This document shows positions 28,760 through 37,709 of a stretch of 64,000 nucleotides of DNA, one piece after another. Made by a program: the position numbers and the translations under genes. Under the pieces are notes generated by a model that made no database searches, was not told where the DNA came from, and was given only the letters and a program-made list of their open reading frames with translations. Numbering within the stretch: position 1 is the first letter of the stretch; each line of letters opens with the position of its first letter. Source of the stretch: Rebecca billardiae RCC1528 (Eukaryota > Haptophyta); NCBI GenBank assembly GCA_965240325.2, contig OZ251231.1:1054001-1118000 (forward strand), written 5' to 3'.

Positions 28760-28821
28760 GGCTGTCAGCTTCGCGTGGCCTGGCGTGCACGTGGAGTCGC
28801 GCTCATGCGTCGATCACGCCT
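28760..28821 (+). repeat. 62-bp direct repeat, copy 2
   Basis: Second copy, offset 227 bp. Confidence 0.88.
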
Positions 28822-29027
28822 GGATACAATCGGCGCCGCGCCGGCGGCTGCGAAGTGCGATGGGCCCGCCCGCGGCGCGGCGGGCGGCGGCGCGCCGCTG
28901 GTGGAGTGAGTCTAGTTGTACGGGCATGCAACTCCGGGTCTGTCAATGGACGACTGCGACGGAGGGTGCACCGCCACCGCGGGCCCTGAACTACGTTCGT
29001 TCTACGGAAAAGGACCGCGGAACGCGG

Positions 29028-30797
29028 TCATTTATTAATAGCTGCGTCGTCGCACTTCGTTGAAGCAGGCTGCGCAGCGTCTGCGTCGGCGTCGGCGGCA
29101 AGGCCGGCCGCCTCCTCTACGCGGTCGAGCGCGGCGTCCGCCTCGCCCGCAGGGCCAGTTGCGACGGCGCGCGCGACCTCGCGCAGGTACGACTCCACGG
29201 GCTGCCCCGCGCGCTCGAGCATCGCCACGAGATCGGGCGCGAGCTTGGCGAGGTTGCGCGTGAAGAAGGAGAGGGCGTGCCCCTCGGCGCCGCCGCGGCC
29301 CGTGCGGCCGACGCGGTTGACAAACGCCTCGAGGCTCGGCGGAAAGTCGTAGTTGACGACGTGCGGGAGGCGCGCGATGTCGAGCCCGCGGCCGGCCACG
29401 TCGGTCGCCACGAGCACCGGCACCTTGCCGCTGCGGAAGGCGGTGAGCGCGGCCTCGCGCTCCTGCTGCCTCCGCTCGCCGTGGATGGCGACGCACGGGT
29501 GCTGGTGGCGGCGCAGCAGCTCGACGACCGCCTCCGTCGTCTTCACCTTGTTCGTGAAGACGAGCACGCGCGCCTTGTTGCGCGCGCCGCGTTCGGTCTC
29601 CTCGGCGCGCAGCCGCTGCAGGAAGGTGAGCAGCTTGCGCCCCTTCTTGTGCTCGGCCGTGACCTGCACCGCCTGCGAGACGGAGGGCGCGAGGACGGGG
29701 AGGGCCGTGGGCTCGGCCGCGGGCGCGCGCCCAGCCGCCGCCGCGCCCGCCGCGCCCGCCCTCGGCGCGTCGTGTGCGCCGCGTGCGCGGATGAAGAGCG
29801 CGTCCGACGTCCACCGCGTCGCCGTCTCCAGCAGCTTGCCCGGCATCGTCGAGCTGAACAGCGCCGTGAGCCGGTGGCGCTTGGCGGAGCCGGGCGATCT
29901 CGCCGCAATCTCGTCGACCTGCTCAGCAAAGCCGGCCGCGAGCAGCTTGTCCACCTCGTCGAGGACGAGCGCCTCGACGCGCGCGAGGCTGAGCGGCGCC
30001 AGAAGGTCCTCCTTTCGCCGCTGCTCGGCCTTCTTGTCCGCCGCCGGCGCGGGCGGGCCGCTCAGGTCGAGCAGCCGTCCGGGCGTGCCGACCAGGACGT
30101 CACAGCCGCCGCCCAGCGCCTCGAGCTGCTCGGCGCGCGGCACGCCGCCGTGCACCAGCTGGGAGCGCACGCCGAAGAGCTTGCACACGCGGCGGCAGAC
30201 CGCGGCCGTCTGCGAGGCGAGCTCGCGCGTGGGCGCGACGAGAAGCGCGCGCGGATTCGGCCCCTTCACGCGGCCGGTGAGGTCGGCGGTGTGCCGCACG
30301 CGCGCCGCGATGGGCAGCACGAACGCGAGCGTCTTGCCGCTCCCCGTCTCCGCGAGGCAGAGGACGTCCAAGCCCGCGAGCAGCGCAGGCCAGGCTTGCG
30401 CCTGCACCGGAGTTGGCTCGCCTAACGCCTTCAAGGCCTGGGCGAACTCGGTGGGCACGCCGTGAGCATCGGCAGACACGACGGGCGGCGGGCACTCACC
30501 CACACGCTCGCCGCGCACGAGAATGCCCAGAGACTTGCGCATCTCCACCACATCAGCCTTGGACGTGGGCTCGTCCTCCACGGGCCAGAAGGACTTTGGC
30601 GGCCGTACGTCGGCACGGCAAGGGGCAGCGGGCCGGGACTGCGGCTGCAGCTGCTCTGCACGCGGGCGCTTCGCTGCCGCATGCGTTGCGGCAACCTCGT
30701 CGGCATCGGCGTCATCGTCGTCCGGGCTTCGGCGCTTCTTTGTGCGCTTGCGAGTGGCCAGGGTGTGCGCCTTCTTCTGCTTGAAGGAAGAGGACAT
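29028..30797 (-). CDS. DEAD-box family RNA helicase
   Basis: 589 residues from ATG 30797. A Lys/Arg/Asp-rich N-terminus (1-50) suggests a nuclear or nucleolar protein. Motifs in order: TPVQAQAWP (Q motif, 129-137), AETGSGKT (I, 149-156), APTRELA (Ia, 188-194), GTPGRLL (Ib, 237-243), LDEVD (II, 279-283, DEVD instead of DEAD), SST (III, 316-318, in place of SAT), VLVATDVAGRGLDI (V), NRVGRTGRGG (VI). A Gly/Ala/Pro-rich insert of about 40 residues sits between the two RecA domains. The C-terminal tail is acidic and Ala-rich. ATP-dependent RNA unwinding or remodelling is expected; ribosome biogenesis is plausible from the basic N-terminus but not shown. Head to head with the next gene. Confidence 0.93.
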   Translation of the reverse strand: MSSSFKQKKAHTLATRKRTKKRRSPDDDDADADEVAATHAAAKRPRAEQLQPQSRPAAPCRADVRPPKSFWPVEDEPTSKADVVEMRKSLGILVRGERVGECPPPVVSADAHGVPTEFAQALKALGEPTPVQAQAWPALLAGLDVLCLAETGSGKTLAFVLPIAARVRHTADLTGRVKGPNPRALLVAPTRELASQTAAVCRRVCKLFGVRSQLVHGGVPRAEQLEALGGGCDVLVGTPGRLLDLSGPPAPAADKKAEQRRKEDLLAPLSLARVEALVLDEVDKLLAAGFAEQVDEIAARSPGSAKRHRLTALFSSTMPGKLLETATRWTSDALFIRARGAHDAPRAGAAGAAAAGRAPAAEPTALPVLAPSVSQAVQVTAEHKKGRKLLTFLQRLRAEETERGARNKARVLVFTNKVKTTEAVVELLRRHQHPCVAIHGERRQQEREAALTAFRSGKVPVLVATDVAGRGLDIARLPHVVNYDFPPSLEAFVNRVGRTGRGGAEGHALSFFTRNLAKLAPDLVAMLERAGQPVESYLREVARAVATGPAGEADAALDRVEEAAGLAADADADAAQPASTKCDDAAINK

Positions 30798-30960
30798 CGG
30801 AGCCTACCGCCCACAGTGCGCCGTCCACACCGCGAGCGCGGAAAGCGCGGCCACGAGGCGCTCGGCGTCGCTGACGTTTTCTGACAGACTATCCGGGTGT
30901 CATCCGCGCCCAAAGCTGTTTGCCGGACTGCTGGTTGGAGATCTTGTCGGAGTCTCGGAG
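30798..30960. promoter_or_regulatory. Candidate bidirectional promoter
   Basis: Only 163 bp separate the start codons of the helicase (-) and the small membrane protein (+). No TATA box was seen. Confidence 0.4.
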
Positions 30961-31329
30961 ATGGCGGCCGCAGGCGTGGCCGCGTTGTTCCTTTGCCTTC
31001 CTTTCGCCTACCAGGGCTCCTCACTTGCACGCAGTGTGCACGCCTGCCCACGCCGGTATCCCGCCTGCGTACGTGCTCGCCCGTCGCTCGGCTTGTTCGA
31101 TGCGCTGGACGACATTCGAGAGTACATCGACCAGCTTGGCGGCTACGACGAGTCCTTCTCTGAGCTGCAGCTCAAAGGCGAGGCTGAGCTGAAAGCGCCT
31201 GAAGGGCCTCGGGAAGTGGACAAGGGCACCATCGACGTGTTCCTTGTCGGGTTGATCATTTTCCCTGTGGTGATTCTGCTGTACGTCGGAGCTCAGATCG
31301 AAGCTACCCATCCCTACCTCTTCAAATGA
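30961..31329 (+). CDS. Small single-helix membrane protein with N-terminal targeting sequence
   Basis: 122 residues from ATG 30961. Residues 1-20 (MAAAGVAALFLCLPFAYQGS) form a signal-like hydrophobic segment. A short Arg-containing stretch and SLGLFDALDD follow. A hydrophilic middle leads to one membrane helix near the C-terminus (DVFLVGLIIFPVVILLYVGA, about 91-110) and a short tail ending HPYLFK. A signal peptide followed by a basic stretch and a Phe-containing site resembles the bipartite plastid-targeting leaders of algae with secondary plastids, so a thylakoid or plastid membrane role is possible. I do not recognise the family. Confidence 0.6.
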   Translation: MAAAGVAALFLCLPFAYQGSSLARSVHACPRRYPACVRARPSLGLFDALDDIREYIDQLGGYDESFSELQLKGEAELKAPEGPREVDKGTIDVFLVGLIIFPVVILLYVGAQIEATHPYLFK

Positions 31330-31652
31330 TCAGCATAACTCGGCGCACCAACTGACAACGGATGCAATCCGCACCAGCGCCGCCGACAGTCACATGGGGG
31401 CGACGCTAGCCGGAGGGCGACGGTGCGCAGCTCGCCCTTTAAGGTTGCGTACCGTCGGATGGGCGATTTATCGGACGCAATAATAAATCAAGCCAGATTC
31501 AAGGTGAAGGACAGATTAACTAGGCCACACGCCCACGGCACACAGTCACAGGAATCGTGTCGAATCTCAGCCGTATGATGAGAGTGAGACGGCTGAGACC
31601 CGCTGATGAGAGTGAGACAGCCGAAGGAGTCGTCAGTCAACTTTTCTGCGTA
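31330..31652. other. Intergenic, no gene seen
   Basis: Downstream region of two convergent transcription units. GATGAGAGTGAGAC is directly repeated at about 31576 and 31602. Confidence 0.5.
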
Positions 31653-33110
31653 TCAGTCGAACGCCATGGTGAACTCCAGCCTGGTTTCTAATTCTGCGGC
31701 CGCTGCGCGCTCCAGCGCAAGTGAGCCAAGTCCACTGTACGCATGGACGCGTGCGCCCAGCTGCGCGGCGCGCGCGGCGATCCGCCGGTCCAGGCCGATG
31801 CCCTCGCATCGCCGATCGATCGCGAAGAACGAGAGGTACTCGATACTCGTCGCGCCCCGAGCCAACGTGCAACGACGAGGACCCCATGCGCCCCACGTCC
31901 ACGAAGCGCACGGCACCGTCGCCGAGCAGCGCCACCAGCGGCGCTGCTGGCGCTGCTCGGCGACGGCGCACGCAGCTGTCAATCGGCGCGCGCGCCGCGC
32001 GCCGTGCACGCGCAAAGGCGCGCTTCGCCATCACGTAAACCAGCGCGCGTCGACTGCGCCGAGCGGCAGCTCGAGAGCCCCGGCCGCGCGAGCCGCGCCG
32101 CAACCTCCGCGGCGTCTGCGCCCGACAGCAGGCCTGCGAGGTTCGGCTGGCGGCAGCCGCGCTTGCTCGAGCTTTGAGAGCAAGGAGGAGGCCGGCTGCT
32201 GCGCCTACCTGTCCCAGCCGGGGCACGCGCGCTCGAGCTCGGCGCGGTGCACGGGCCCTCCGTGCGCCGCGTGGAAGAGGCACACTGAGTGCGCCCAGAG
32301 GTGCTCCAGCCCGACGAACACACGAGCAGCAGGCGTGGCGCGCCCGCCACCCGCGGCGGGCGCCTCGCGCGGTGCCGCGCCGCGCGTCGGTTCGCCGACC
32401 GCGTACGCACCCGGTGCCCGAGCTGCCGGTGGGGCGAGCAGCTGCACGGCTCGGCTCGCCATCCACGCGGCCGATGCCATCGCCGCGCCACCCGACGGCG
32501 CCGCGGGCGTGGGCCCGAGGGGCGGCGGGGCGTGGCACACATGGCCGCTCAGCATCTTGGCAAAGCAGCCGTCGAGCCATCGCGTCCTGAGCGCCTTGCT
32601 CCTGTTGGACGCCCGCGAGCGCACGTTGCGCTCGGCCATATTGCTCGGTAGCTGCCCGCTCGGTGGGAGCGGATGCTTTCGCATCAATTCGAGCACGCGC
32701 GCGACGGGGATGCGCAGAGCAGCACCAGCTGGCTGCGATCCTCACCCGCATCCATCCGCGCGCGCTCGTCGTCGAAGGTCAGCCCCTTCGCCATGCTCGA
32801 TGGCGCCCGGCGGCTGAAGCGCGAGCACTCGCACACGCGCAGGCGCGCCAGCTCTGCCCAGCTCAGGCGGCGCTCAAAGTCGTCCGACCACATGCGCAGT
32901 CGCGTCACACGTGGTGCACGCCCGCGTGCGCAAACGGGAAGTGTACGTACGCGGCGCTGCGCAGCGCGTGTGAGGTTTCGTACGTCACCGGCGGAGCCCA
33001 AAGCAAGTCATCTGGCCGCACGCCCAGCGTCAGCGTCTCGTGCAAGCATGGCAGCAGGACGGCCACGCGCATGCCGGCCGCCATCTCGGGGATGACGCGA
33101 GCATCATTTT
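31653..33110 (-). CDS. Probable multi-exon gene with C-terminal GNAT-like acetyltransferase domain
   Basis: Coding-like segments alternate between frames on the minus strand, as expected for a spliced gene. One lies at about 32930-33110 (MRVAVLLPCLHETLTLGVRP and VTYETSHALRSAAYVHFP). The next is about 32700-32900 (MWSDDFERRLSWAELARLRV), then 32500-32696 (NRSKALRTRWLDGCFAKMLS), 32205-32310 (VFVGLEHLWAHSVCLFHAAH) and 31653-31850. The last contains EYLSFFAIDRRCEGIG followed by a helix AARAAQLGA. RxxGxG after a hydrophobic strand is the acetyl-CoA loop of GNAT acetyltransferases. Exon borders were not resolved, so the span is approximate and the gene start unknown. Substrate unknown. Confidence 0.42.
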
Positions 33111-33246
33111 CGTCGCGTCCACTCGATCGGCTTGTTTTCTTTTCCCTGCCCCGACCCAGATAAAATCGTCCAGTGGCGCGCCGCCATCGTGCGCTCTTGC
33201 CGACCTAACAAGGTGGCGCTCGACGCGAGCGCGTCCGCCGACAGCC

Positions 33247-34795
33247 ATGGGCAACCCGGAGGGCGATGGTGCGCAGCTCATCTCGCGCCCCTGCGCTGGG
33301 GCCGCGTGCTCCTGCCAGCCTCGCGCGCGTCTCCACCCTCCTCTCTCAGCCCCTGGGCCCGCCCACCCCCGCGCGCCCCCATGCCGCGCGACCAGGCATC
33401 TACTCGTACTACCAATCCAAGATTGAGGAGCTCGAGGTCACCGTGCGCGAGAAGACGAAGAACCTGAGGCGACTGGAAGCGCAGCGCAATGAGCTGAACT
33501 CCAAGGGTGCGCGTCCCCGTCTGCGCCGCGCTCCCATCGCGCGTGCACGACCGCACGCTGCACGATAGCTGACGCAGCACGCTCTGCTGCCTGGTGGCTT
33601 CCGTGCGCCTGCGTGCGCGCGCAGTGCGCATGCTGCGCGAGGAGTTGCAGCTGCTGCAGGAGCCGGGGTCGTACGTGGGCGAGGTGACGAAGGTGATGGG
33701 CCGCAAGAAGGTCCTCGTCAAGGTGTGCGCGCGCGCGCCTTGCCATGCCCTCGCACGCGCCGTTCTGCGCGCCCGCGCGGCCGCAGGCGCTCACCGCGGC
33801 ACGCGCACCGCGCGCGCACCACCGCCGCGCGCGCGCAGGTGCACCCCGAGGGCAAGTACGTCGTCGACGTGGACAAGTCGATCGACATCACGACGCTGAA
33901 CACGAACGACCGCGTCGCGCTGCGCAACGACTCGTACACGCTGCACATCGTGCTCCCGTCCAAGGTGGACCCACTCGTCTCGCTCATGAAGGTCGAGAAG
34001 GTTCCGGACTCGACGTACGACATGATCGGCGGGCTGGACAAGCAGATCAAGGAGATCAAGGAGGTGATCGAGCTGCCGATCAAGCACCCCGAGCTCTTCG
34101 AGGCGCTCGGCATCCAGCAGCCCAAGGGCCTGCTCATGTACGGCCCGCCAGGCACGGGCAAGACGCTGCTCGCGCGCGCGGTCGCGCACCACACCGACTG
34201 CACGTTCATCCGAGTCTCGGGCTCGGAGCTGGTTCAGAAATACATCGGCGAGGGCTCGCGGATGGTTCGCGAGCTGTTCGTGATGGCGCGCGAGCACGCG
34301 CCTTCGATCATCTTCATGGACGAGATCGACTCGATCGGCTCGTCGCGCGTCGAGGGCGAGTCTGGCGGCGACTCGGAGGTGCAGCGCACGATGCTCGAGC
34401 TGCTCAACCAGCTCGACGGCTTCGAGTCGTCGCAGAACATCAAAGTGATCATGGCGACAAATCGGATCGACATCCTCGACTCGGCGCTGCTCCGCCCCGG
34501 CCGGATCGATCGGAAGATCGAGTTCCCCAACCCGAATGAGGACGCACGCGCCGACATCCTGCGCATCCACTCGCGCAAGATGAACCTCATGCGCGGCATC
34601 GACCTCAAGAAGATCGCCAACATGATGACGGACGCGTCGGGCGCCGAGAGCAAGGCGGTGTGCACGGAGGCGGGCATGTTCGCGCTGCGCGAGCGCCGCG
34701 TGCACGTAACGCAGGACGACTTTGAGATGGCGGCGGCGAAGGTGATGAAGCGTGACAGCGAGAAGAACACCTCCCTCAAGATGCTGTGGAAGTGA
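33247..34795 (+). CDS. RPT6: 26S proteasome regulatory ATPase subunit 8 (Rpt6/PSMC5)
   Basis: Four exons join in phase: 33247-33268, 33396-33506, 33625-33722 and 33839-34795, giving 395 residues. All introns (127, 118, 116 nt) are GT-AG. The N-terminal coiled coil ([31 protein letters not shown]) is characteristic of Rpt6. The OB part contains [12 protein letters not shown], and the AAA module has Walker A GPPGTGKT, Walker B IIFMDEID, and [15 protein letters not shown]. The C-terminus SLKMLWK retains the hydrophobic end that helps dock on the 20S core. It unfolds ubiquitinated substrates in the Rpt ring. The first exon is only 22 nt and encodes MGNPEGD, which would be missed by simple open-frame prediction. 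Confidence 0.96.
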
Positions 34796-35735
34796 GGTCA
34801 CGCTGTCGGCCAGCCGGCCACTGGCCAGCCGAGATCGGAGATGAGTACCGTATGAGTGAGCTGCGCACGGGTCCGGATGTCGTCGCGGCGGCCGTTGGCG
34901 TTGCACTTCGGCAGCAGGCACCGCTGAGGCTTCAATACGGTCATATTCATTGTGATTGAGTATTGGCGGCGGCGTTGATCAGTCAATTCAGTCATCAGAC
35001 GACGAGTGATGACCGTTCACGTTGAGACTTGAGTGCGCTGACTCAGCGGTCATCACTCAACAGTTCCAACGAGCGCTCCATAGTTACTACAGCACGTCCA
35101 GAAGCCGCACCCTTGACTCCCTTGCCTTGGCCCAGCCCTCCACTCTCAATTACTCCGATCGGGAGATCCACTGCGCGGCAGGCGGAGGGGCCGCCTTGTC
35201 AGAGATATCGCGATCCAGTCCGTCCCGCCTTTTTTCTTGATGATGCGATAACGACCGCAGCTAGGCTCGTGGCAGCTGACTAATGTCTAATCCGCAGCCG
35301 GACTGCCCGAGGCCGCAGACGTCCGCTCCATGCCGCTTCGGCTAACCAGCCGGATCGCTCGGGCCATGCAGGAAGCCACGGATCCAAGGCCAGGCCCAGG
35401 CGCGCGGACACCGCACCTTCCGCCTTCGCCTGTGCCGATCGAACCCGGGAGCGACGCACCCGCGCGCACGGGCCTCATAATCTAGTCATCCACACAGTAG
35501 TGGACGACAGTTATATCGTTATTCGTTACAGCAGGGCGGAGCTCTGGCCACGGCTCGGACGCGGATTGCCGCGGATTAACTAGTCAGCATCAATTAAAGA
35601 TCTTATTAATTTTGAAGACTAGTTCTGAAGAATCTGAAGAGCTGTATGTGCCGCGTCTCTTATTCTTAGTAAACTGTAGTGCCCGCGATGCGCGCTCCAC
35701 GCTGCGCGCTCCGCCCTGCACCGCGGACCATCATA
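34796..35735. other. Intergenic, no supported gene
   Basis: A perfect 12-bp inverted repeat GAGTGATGACCG (35004-35015) and its complement (35047-35058) could form a hairpin. TAGTAAACTGTAG occurs at 35667-35679. Frames here are short and without domains. Confidence 0.5.
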
Positions 35736-37577
35736 TCAATCATCGTCAGCCGTACGTATGTCACGCACCCGTCGACCCGCCACCCGCCCACCCGGCACAG
35801 CAGCCGCTGTCGAGACCGCCGCTCCTAAGACTGCGGTCGGTGCCGCGGGAGGTTTAGAATGGACGGCTCGCTGCGCCTTCCCTGGGAGCGGCTGCGGAGG
35901 CAAGGGCTCTGCCGCGCCGTCGACGCCGCCAGCGTGCGCTGCCTGCGTGGTCGTGCGCCACATGCCGAGCAGCCGCTCAGCTTCGCGCTCGCCGCTCTCA
36001 ATCGCCCCATGCACTGTCCCAAAGTGCGCCCGCGACGTGGCCTCGCCCGCGAGGAGAAGCCGCGGCACACCGGCGGCGCCGCTGCCGCCAGCGACCAGTG
36101 GGCGCGCGAGCTCGTCGGCGGCATCGCGCGGTGCGTGCGCGAGGGGGAAGGAGTAGGCGCCGCCAAAGTTCGGGTTGGCGGCCCACGACGTGGCGCGACA
36201 GCCGACCGGACGCCAGCCGAGCTGTGCCCAGAAGGGCTCGAGCGCGCTCGTCAGCTCGGCCAGCAGCTCTGGCTCCGGTCGTCCAGACACCGCCCGCGCC
36301 GCGTCGCCCGTGAGCCAGCCGACCAGCGAGCTCTCTGCGAGCCCGACCTCGCCGGCGGTGAGTCGGTACAGACTGCGCGGCCACTCGGCGCGCGGGGGCG
36401 CTGCGGCGCGCTCGGAGCACGGCGGGGGCGCCGTCCACAGCAGGCACACGCTGGGCGGCGGCGGGCGCGTGCCACTCCCGCCCGCGCCCGGCAACGCCCC
36501 CCCTGCCGGCGCGCCGCCGGCCGTCAGATCGGCCGCACTCGTCACGGGCTCGAGGTCGGCGGCCGCGGCCTCTGCCTGTGTCCCCTCCGCGCCGCCGGCC
36601 GTCAGATCGGACGCACATGTCATTGGCTCGAGGTCGACATGCACTTTCTCGACGGCGCCGAGGCGCAGCGCGCCGAGGGCGGCTTGCGTGCGCGGCGGGA
36701 GTGGTGGTGAGAAGTCGACGCGCTGCAGGGCCTCGAGCGAGGCCGTCATCACCACCGCGTCCACGGCGAAGCTCTCGCCGCCGTCGCAGCGCACCGTCAC
36801 GGCGCGCTCGCCGCCCGCGTCGTCGTCAATGTCGATCGCAGCCACTCGCGTGCCGAGGTGGAGCGCGCCTGCCGCGGCGAGCGGCGCAGCGAGTGCATCG
36901 GTCAGCCTGGAGAACCCGCCCGGCATGCGCACGTGCGCGCCGGGCAGCTCCTCGTAGTTTGCGAATCCGACCAGCCCTTCCTCGCGCAGGGCCCCGCAGC
37001 CGTCGCTCGCGCACTGCAGGCCCTCCGCCCAGCGGCGCGCCGCCTCGAGCAGCGGCACGTCCTGGTGCTGGGCGGCGAGCTCGGGCAGCGCGCGGGACCA
37101 GGCGGCGTGCACGTGCTCGCCGAGCGTCTGCGCGTGGGCGGGCGCCGCCGTCGCCGCGCCCGTCTCGCACTCGTCGATCGCGGCCGAGATCACGCGCCGC
37201 GCCGCGCGCACCGCTGCCGCGTCCACGCTCTTCCCGTCGTCGCGGAGCCACACGCAGGCGTGGTCTCCCCGCCTCGGCGTCGCGCGCGGGTTTGGGCGCT
37301 CCTCCATGAGCCCGAGCTCGCATGCCAGCTCGAACGCGCGGTTGCCCACGATCCCGTGGATCCACGTCGCGCCAAGCTCGCACGCGTCCGCCGCCGTCCA
37401 GACCCGACCGCCCGCGCGCTCGGACGCCTCGAGCAGGACGACCTCGACGCCGCTGCTCGCCAGTCGGCGTGCACAGGCGAGGCCCGCCGGGCCAGCGCCA
37501 ACGACCGCGCACGAGCGTCGGCCGCCGTCGGCTCCGGGGAGGAGCGTGCTGAGCGACATGAGCGTCGCGGCCAGCAT
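35736..37577 (-). CDS. Flavin-containing amine oxidase (polyamine oxidase type)
   Basis: 613 residues from ATG 37577. The FAD-binding Rossmann motif is VVGAGPAGLACARRL (25-39) followed by Glu50 (VVLLEASERAGGRVW) and ELGATWIHG (67-75), all typical of polyamine/spermine oxidases and LSD1-like enzymes. A mid-domain motif reads LPGAHVRMPGGFSRLTDAL. The C-terminal FAD contact is RLLLAGEATSRAHFGTVHGA. It should oxidise secondary amines of polyamines or related substrates using O2. A Pro/Gly/Ala-rich insert (about 320-395) carries an internal tandem duplication (DLEPMTCASDLTAGG and DLEPVTSAADLTAGG). The last 60 residues after LLGMWRTT are low complexity and may include unspliced sequence. Head to head with the protease gene. 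Confidence 0.9.
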   Translation of the reverse strand: MLAATLMSLSTLLPGADGGRRSCAVVGAGPAGLACARRLASSGVEVVLLEASERAGGRVWTAADACELGATWIHGIVGNRAFELACELGLMEERPNPRATPRRGDHACVWLRDDGKSVDAAAVRAARRVISAAIDECETGAATAAPAHAQTLGEHVHAAWSRALPELAAQHQDVPLLEAARRWAEGLQCASDGCGALREEGLVGFANYEELPGAHVRMPGGFSRLTDALAAPLAAAGALHLGTRVAAIDIDDDAGGERAVTVRCDGGESFAVDAVVMTASLEALQRVDFSPPLPPRTQAALGALRLGAVEKVHVDLEPMTCASDLTAGGAEGTQAEAAAADLEPVTSAADLTAGGAPAGGALPGAGGSGTRPPPPSVCLLWTAPPPCSERAAAPPRAEWPRSLYRLTAGEVGLAESSLVGWLTGDAARAVSGRPEPELLAELTSALEPFWAQLGWRPVGCRATSWAANPNFGGAYSFPLAHAPRDAADELARPLVAGGSGAAGVPRLLLAGEATSRAHFGTVHGAIESGEREAERLLGMWRTTTQAAHAGGVDGAAEPLPPQPLPGKAQRAVHSKPPAAPTAVLGAAVSTAAAVPGGRVAGRRVRDIRTADDD

Positions 37578-37709
37578 GCGCGGTCGTCAACGCCGCCGAC
37601 GAGGACGGGCACGATGGCGGCGGTGGCATGCAGTTCGAGCCTGGCAGCCGGTGGCGGGTGGAGCTCGAAGCAAGAACGTGGCCGCGACCTCGGCGTCTTG
37701 TCCTCAAGC
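37578..37709. promoter_or_regulatory. Candidate bidirectional promoter/leader
   Basis: At most 132 bp separate the two start codons. An in-frame ATG at 37614 would lengthen the protease by 32 residues and shrink the gap to 36 bp. Confidence 0.4.

Larger units (their letters stand above)
27009..29027. other. Repeat-bearing intergenic region, no supported gene
   Basis: Contains the 324-bp dispersed repeat and a 62-bp direct duplication. Remaining frames are GC-rich without domains. Confidence 0.55.

Noticed and set aside
36858-37709. Upstream extension of the tricorn-type protease frame by 284 residues
   Set aside because: It is antisense to the amine oxidase, Arg-rich and without domain. The first sensible start is 37614 or 37710.
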